Part shown: piece after piece, positions 59,430 through 64,000 of the stretch
Numbering within the stretch: position 1 is the first letter of the stretch
How the letters are laid out: every line of letters begins with the position of its first letter
Assembly (NCBI GenBank): GCA_002270565.1
Contig: NQMI01000019.1
Span: 248,001-312,000, forward strand
Length of the DNA: 64,000 nt
Source: Stenocarpella maydis
Taxonomy: Eukaryota; Ascomycota; Sordariomycetes; Diaporthales; Diaporthaceae
Reading direction: 5' to 3'
Program-made: the position numbers and the translations under genes
Notes under the pieces: generated by a model
The model's database searches: none
What the model was told of the DNA's origin: nothing
The model's input: the letters and a program-made list of their open reading frames with translations, nothing else

Positions 59430-62400
59430 ATTTACCACCAGAAAGCCCCTTTTCCATGCTTACTCGTAGCCAGCACGATACTTAGAAGCCTAATAAACAT
59501 ATTTCTTGAGATGGCTGGAAAAGGCCGGGTCATCATCCTCATAGCTGCTATCACCAGAGTCGGTATCATCTTCATCTCCGGTGCTGGTGTCGACAGTGCC
59601 ATCCAGACTGCGGAAGTCGGCACAACGCTGCGTTCGCCATCCGCAATAGCGAGTCACCCGGTCAGTAATAGGTATCTCCCTTCCCTTCCCCTTGCCCTTA
59701 CTTCAAGTTAACGATAAGGCCTCACCGTCACCACCACTGCCACCAGCCTAGGCACTACTCTAACCAAAGGGGGGATTTCCATAGCCGAGCTACACAGGAT
59801 CCAGATAGCTGCTGCCGCCGGTCAAAGCACCGAACTGAGGCATAATAGCACAAGAACTATAACCACTGCCACCAAAGGGGTTGTTACCAGGAGGGCCACC
59901 GCCGTAAGAGGCACTCTGCGGGATACCGGGCTAAGCGTAAGCGGAACTCAGCGGCATGCTACCATGAGAGAGACTCGACGGGATACCGGGATGCAATCCC
60001 AAGCCCGTATAGGCAGGAGTATTTCCACAGCTACTACCACCGAAAACATCCTAAAGAGTCGCACTACGATAAGCGAGAGAACCACCGTAAAGAAGCGGGT
60101 CAATAGCCGCCTGAGAGGGCTAACGAGATATACCACCAAGGGACTATTAACGGCTAGCCTATACCAGAGCAAGACGAGGGGATTTAACTAAAGGTCCATC
60201 ATCATCATCATCCTCAATGGAAAGCATAACCTAATCAATAATACAGGCATCCGAGGCGCACTTCTTCACCAGCTTATCCACAACGGCAAACTTATCAGAG
60301 CTAGACGGCATAAAATTCCAAGCGAAATCATAAAGCTCAATATCGAAGAATGACGGAGTAATAATCATAGCATCAAATGCCTTGGTAATGGTATTATAGC
60401 GGAAGGAGAAGTCTGAAATCCAAGGTGCCTTATTGTTAGAGTGATAAGCAGTAAACTCAAACCAGTTTACACTAGGATTTAAGGTATCCTCAAAAGAAGC
60501 CAGCTGAGCAAGCTAGTTAGCAAGAGAACAGAATACCTACTTAATAAGCATATAACATGGTGGACCCCCATTCCGCACCCCCCCTGATTCCGACCGCCCC
60601 ACATTCGCGTAACGCGGTATACGCGTCTGGCGACCCCCCATATAAAAACTTTAATTCCTTAACAAGGGATTTTTTCCCAGACACCAAACTTCTTTACCAA
60701 CTCAATTAAACTATTATAAAACTATATACAGAAGATAAGCTGCAAACTGCAGTTAACGCGATTAGTAATGAAATGTCCCTATAAGGGGCCTCTAAGGCGT
60801 AGCATATTCCCAAGACTACTCTTCATGATCGCCTTAAGGGCGGCATAAGCTATTATAAGGCTTCCCGCTATTAGAGACTTCTTTCTAACTATTAAGAGAG
60901 TATATTGGCTCTATTTATTATTAATTAGAGCTAATTAGGGGTTAGCCTCAGTCGATTTAATTTGCAGGGTCTAGTAGCCCAGCAAGCCTTCCCGAATGAA
61001 GACCACCCTCCCCTCGGAAAGCAATAGCTTTAGGGCTTCCTCTCTTATCATCCGGAGCTTCAATTAAGGAAGAATCAGCGTATTAAAATCTTAAGGATTT
61101 AAGCAACTATAAGGAAGAATATCAAGGCTTGGTTTAACCTCCTCCAGCTGCCTATTATCAAGTCTATTAAACCGGGCAACCGCTAGAATGCTAATAAGGG
61201 GGGGCTTATGCAGGGTCGCTCGGAGGAAGCCCTTATCTTCAGCTATTCAAAGGGTAGCCCCATTTCCCAATTAGATTATAATTCTCAAGCGTAAACCTCC
61301 TTCCTCAAGTATATTAATGCTCTGGGCAAGCAACTTGGCTTACTAATTATATTTAAAGGGAAGAGCATTTAGCAGCAGTAGTTTCCTATAGCCCTTAAAG
61401 ATTTTAAGGGCTGGCAATTTATGTTTATAAAGAAGGGATAGATAGAGGAAAAAATTGCCCTTGAGTGGGTAAAGAGAGTCTTCATTCTTTAAATAAAGCT
61501 GAGGGACCCTAATAAGTGGCAATTATTAGTTATTAATAGGCACCACACCTATATAATGCTTGATTTTATATAGGAGTGCTTCTTAAATAAAATATATATT
61601 ATCTTTTTACCAGCTTATATAATATATATTCTGCAGCCCCTTAATATAGCTGTATTTGGCCCGCTGAAGAGGGTATTCCGGAAACAATTGCACCTCCTTA
61701 AGGTATATAATTTTTCTTCAGTTATAGCCAAACGGTAATTCCTCTATTGCTATCATAAGGCTTAAGAGGAGGCACTAATGGCTTTGAATATTCGTTCTGG
61801 GTGGAGAGCAATAGGGCTATAGCCGGTTAATAGGGTTAGGGGGCTCTCCAGCAACTATATCCTTGAAAACCGCTAGAGGGAAGATGATTTTAATAATTTT
61901 AATGCTAGGAATAGCTTTATCGATGAGAACGGCATACTATAGTCTTTTCCCCAGGTCCGTAAGCCTATTTTTGAGACCCCTAAGCAGTTACGCGAATTGA
62001 GGTCTATGGTGCACATTTATACACGTGACAAACACTCAAGCCCTATATAACGAGAACTCTTCAGAAAAATCATTAAAGCATATGACTAGAAAGAGTATGA
62101 TTTAACAATGTCCTCACGAAAAAACGAGCAGCTAGAGAGTCAAATTAAAGCCAGCAAGAAGTTCAAGAGGAAGAAGGTCATAATTAACCCAAATGCGGCT
62201 TTCGCTGATATTAAGGCTATTTGGAAGGCTAAAATTGAAGCCGGCGAGATATCCCCTGATAGCGACGATTCTGACGATTTATCAACACCAACGAGAGAGG
62301 GATCAGTCATCGTTGTGGCGGGCAATTGAAGTTGGGAATAGTAGCATTGTTGACGAGGAGGGTGGTCGGAATCAAGGGGGGTGCGGAATGGGGGTCCACC

Positions 62401-63596
62401 ATGTTAGGGAGAGTACTTAGTCTTCATCGAGTCTGCCCAGATTGAACGGTACTTAATGGTAGCATTCCAGTTCAGCTACTTGTGGACATAGGGGAAGCAA
62501 ATAGCAAAAATTATCTCATCAAGCTTGGACTCAAGGAACTTAATAAACTCCTTTCTCTAATCCTCATTACCCATATTCCGGGAGACCTCTCATGGGAAAT
62601 CCTTAACCACTTTTCAAATATAGCCCTATACACAAATATCAGCCCCCAAAACAACTAGATTTTAGGTTTAATTGCATCGAGAACTTACATAGAAGGCGTT
62701 ATAAAGGTGTTTACTCTTCCAAACTCGGATATTTCCCTTTAACTTATTCCGGATCTCAGCGAAGAACATGCTCGATATAATGATCTCAAGACATACGGTG
62801 AGAATGAGCTTGCAGAGATAAGCATCATTAGCGAATACCAACAGGTGCTAGCGACTCTCCCAATCGACATAAAACTAAATCCAGTTCTCTTTCTTCTTCA
62901 GATCATCAAGATTGGGCATCTGATCATCATAAACAACCCATACCTAACACTCCTTAAACTTAAAGTGGACACACTCGTCCGTGTTGTAATACCTAGTGTT
63001 ATTCTCGCGGGTGATATCGACGAAGAAGCGCCAGTACTTCTTCTCAAAGCTCACCTCCTCCAGCTCAGATAAAGCAACCGAAGTTTAGCGACTCTGGCTT
63101 CCTTCAAAGGGATCAGACCCAGGAGCCATAGAAGAGGCACGGCGGTTATAAGAAGCAATAATGGGGGACATATAGTAGGCCGGAGCGGGCTATATTAAAA
63201 TATCAGTCATGCTATTCAATATAGCTAGGCATGAAACAACATACTAGAAAATAACTTACATTATTACCAGGGCCGGAGAAAGCACTATAATCGCCTCCAC
63301 GGGGGGCCAGCTGACCACGCTTGCAGGGGCGCCACATAGGGGAGCGGCCCGGTAATCACTACCATAACCACCCAGGGACGGGACCGGAATCAGGGTCACA
63401 CAGGGAGGGCCACCGCCATAACCACCACCGCAAGAGGATCTAGACGGGTCAAAACCATATCCTACACGAGTATCACCACCGTATCCGCCACGAGAGCCCA
63501 CTACCAGAACCGCCAAAACCCAGGGGAGGAACTAGCATCTCTCGGGGAGGGCCACCACATCCACAGCCGCCCCAATTACCACCAGAGCCAGACATG
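59430..63596 (-). pseudogene. RIP-like decayed Gly/Ser-rich gene, split by a transposon
   Basis: From an ATG at 63596 the minus strand encodes a Gly-rich N-terminus (SGSGGNWGGCGCGGPPREM). A frame change, an intron and long protein-like stretches follow: YYMSPIIASYNRRASSMAPG, SFEKKYWRFFVDITRENN, LVFANDAYLCKLIL. Left of the inserted transposon it resumes: DTLNPSVNWFEFTAYHSNN, AFDAMIITPSFFDIELYDF, KKCASDACIID, and a Gly/Ser/Pro-rich and acidic tail (SYEDDDPAFSSHLKKYV). In the stretches I read in the main frame, the interrupting codons are TAG or TAA. This is what CAG, CAA or TGG become after C-to-T or G-to-A change, the pattern RIP produces. No family is recognised, and I do not reconstruct it. 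Confidence 0.55.
60555..62404 (+). mobile_element. Fot1/pogo-type DNA transposon, inactive
   Basis: A complete 1,850-base element. The terminal inverted repeats are about 41 bases, both beginning ACATGGTGGACCCCCATTCC, with one mismatch between ends. TA flanks each end (60553-60554, 62405-62406) as the target duplication. The plus strand carries a degenerate transposase: HTH-like WHIPKTTLHDRLKGGI, then ALGKQLGLLIIFKGKS, a DDE-region stretch (KWQLLVINRHHTYIMLDF, IIFLPAYIIYILQPLNIAVF, GPLKRVFRKQL) and a Lys-rich C-terminus still open at 62108-62329. Multiple TAG/TAA stops interrupt it, and the Asp normally in the (D)GH-type motif appears as Asn. Size, ends and target site fit the Fot1/Pot2 group. 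It lies inside the decayed gene above. Confidence 0.85.
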
Positions 63597-64000
63597 ATAA
63601 TGATTGTTTCTTAGTGCTATACAATTTAAAAGTTAGCAAGTTTTAAATTATAACTCATCAAATGAAAAACTGCAGATTTTAAAGGGTAGAAGTTCAACCT
63701 TTTTACAGGTAGTAGATACTAGGATGGCTAGGGAATACAGTGAAATTGGAGTACAAGAATGGTGTTTTCTAGTATTTAAAGGGCAGTAAATTCTTTAGTT
63801 TAGGGTTGTTTTAGTGGTATTCTGTAAGTGGGCTTCTTATTAGCAAAAGAAATTATCTGGTTGAGTAGGAGGAGATTTACAACTTAATGCCCTAAGTTCG
63901 CAATCCAGATGGTCAACTCTAGAGACTTAAGAGACGGGAAGGACTACTCACATAACTTTCTATTGTTCTACTTCTTGTTTTAATGTATATTTGACTCCCA
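63597..64000. other. AT-rich end of window
   Basis: 5' flank of the decayed Gly-rich gene; AT-rich, with no open frame of note. Confidence 0.4.

Overview
This window looks like nuclear DNA of a filamentous ascomycete (Pezizomycotina). Genes are split by short GT..AG introns. The housekeeping genes are clearly fungal (NFS1-type cysteine desulfurase, RVS167-type BAR-SH3 protein). There is an AflR-like Zn2Cys6 regulator and a highly reducing polyketide synthase (HR-PKS). TAG/TAA-riddled relics on the right resemble repeat-induced point mutation (RIP). The species cannot be read from the sequence. A single N inside a C-run, and frame breaks confined to GC-rich homopolymer stretches, suggest a draft assembly, so some broken genes may be consensus errors.

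Layout. 0-23 kb is GC-rich with mostly ordinary genes: the 3' end of an MFS transporter, a MOSC/flavin reductase/2Fe-2S fusion protein, a secreted double-psi beta-barrel protein, a long F-box protein with internal frame breaks, RVS167, NFS1, a CsbD-like stress protein and an AflR-like regulator with a frame break. 23-39 kb is gene-poor: decayed transporter relics (sugar permease and DHA2-type MFS joined at a repeat end), an AT-rich relic, two small secreted-protein genes, a short F-box/Cys-rich gene and several copies of a short repeat family.

39-55 kb holds a compact candidate secondary-metabolite cluster. It comprises a 17-exon full-size ABCB transporter, an FSH1/LovG-like serine hydrolase and an HR-PKS (KS-AT-DH-ER-KR-ACP, no C-methyltransferase domain seen). 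The hydrolase and the PKS are divergent from a 1.15 kb shared promoter region. The PKS would build the chain on its ACP, the hydrolase could release it because the PKS shows no thioesterase domain, and the ABC pump could export the product or protect the host. The ACP is in a different frame from the KR, and the ER cofactor loop is atypical.

55-64 kb is a decayed AT-rich border. It contains a gene relic truncated by the short repeat, then a Gly/Ser-rich gene full of TAG/TAA stops. That gene is split by a complete but dead Fot1/pogo-type transposon with 41-bp terminal inverted repeats and a TA target duplication.

No wholly new system is proven. The best leads are the PKS/hydrolase/ABC cluster with its atypical ER, and the short repeat whose same end abuts two unrelated broken genes.
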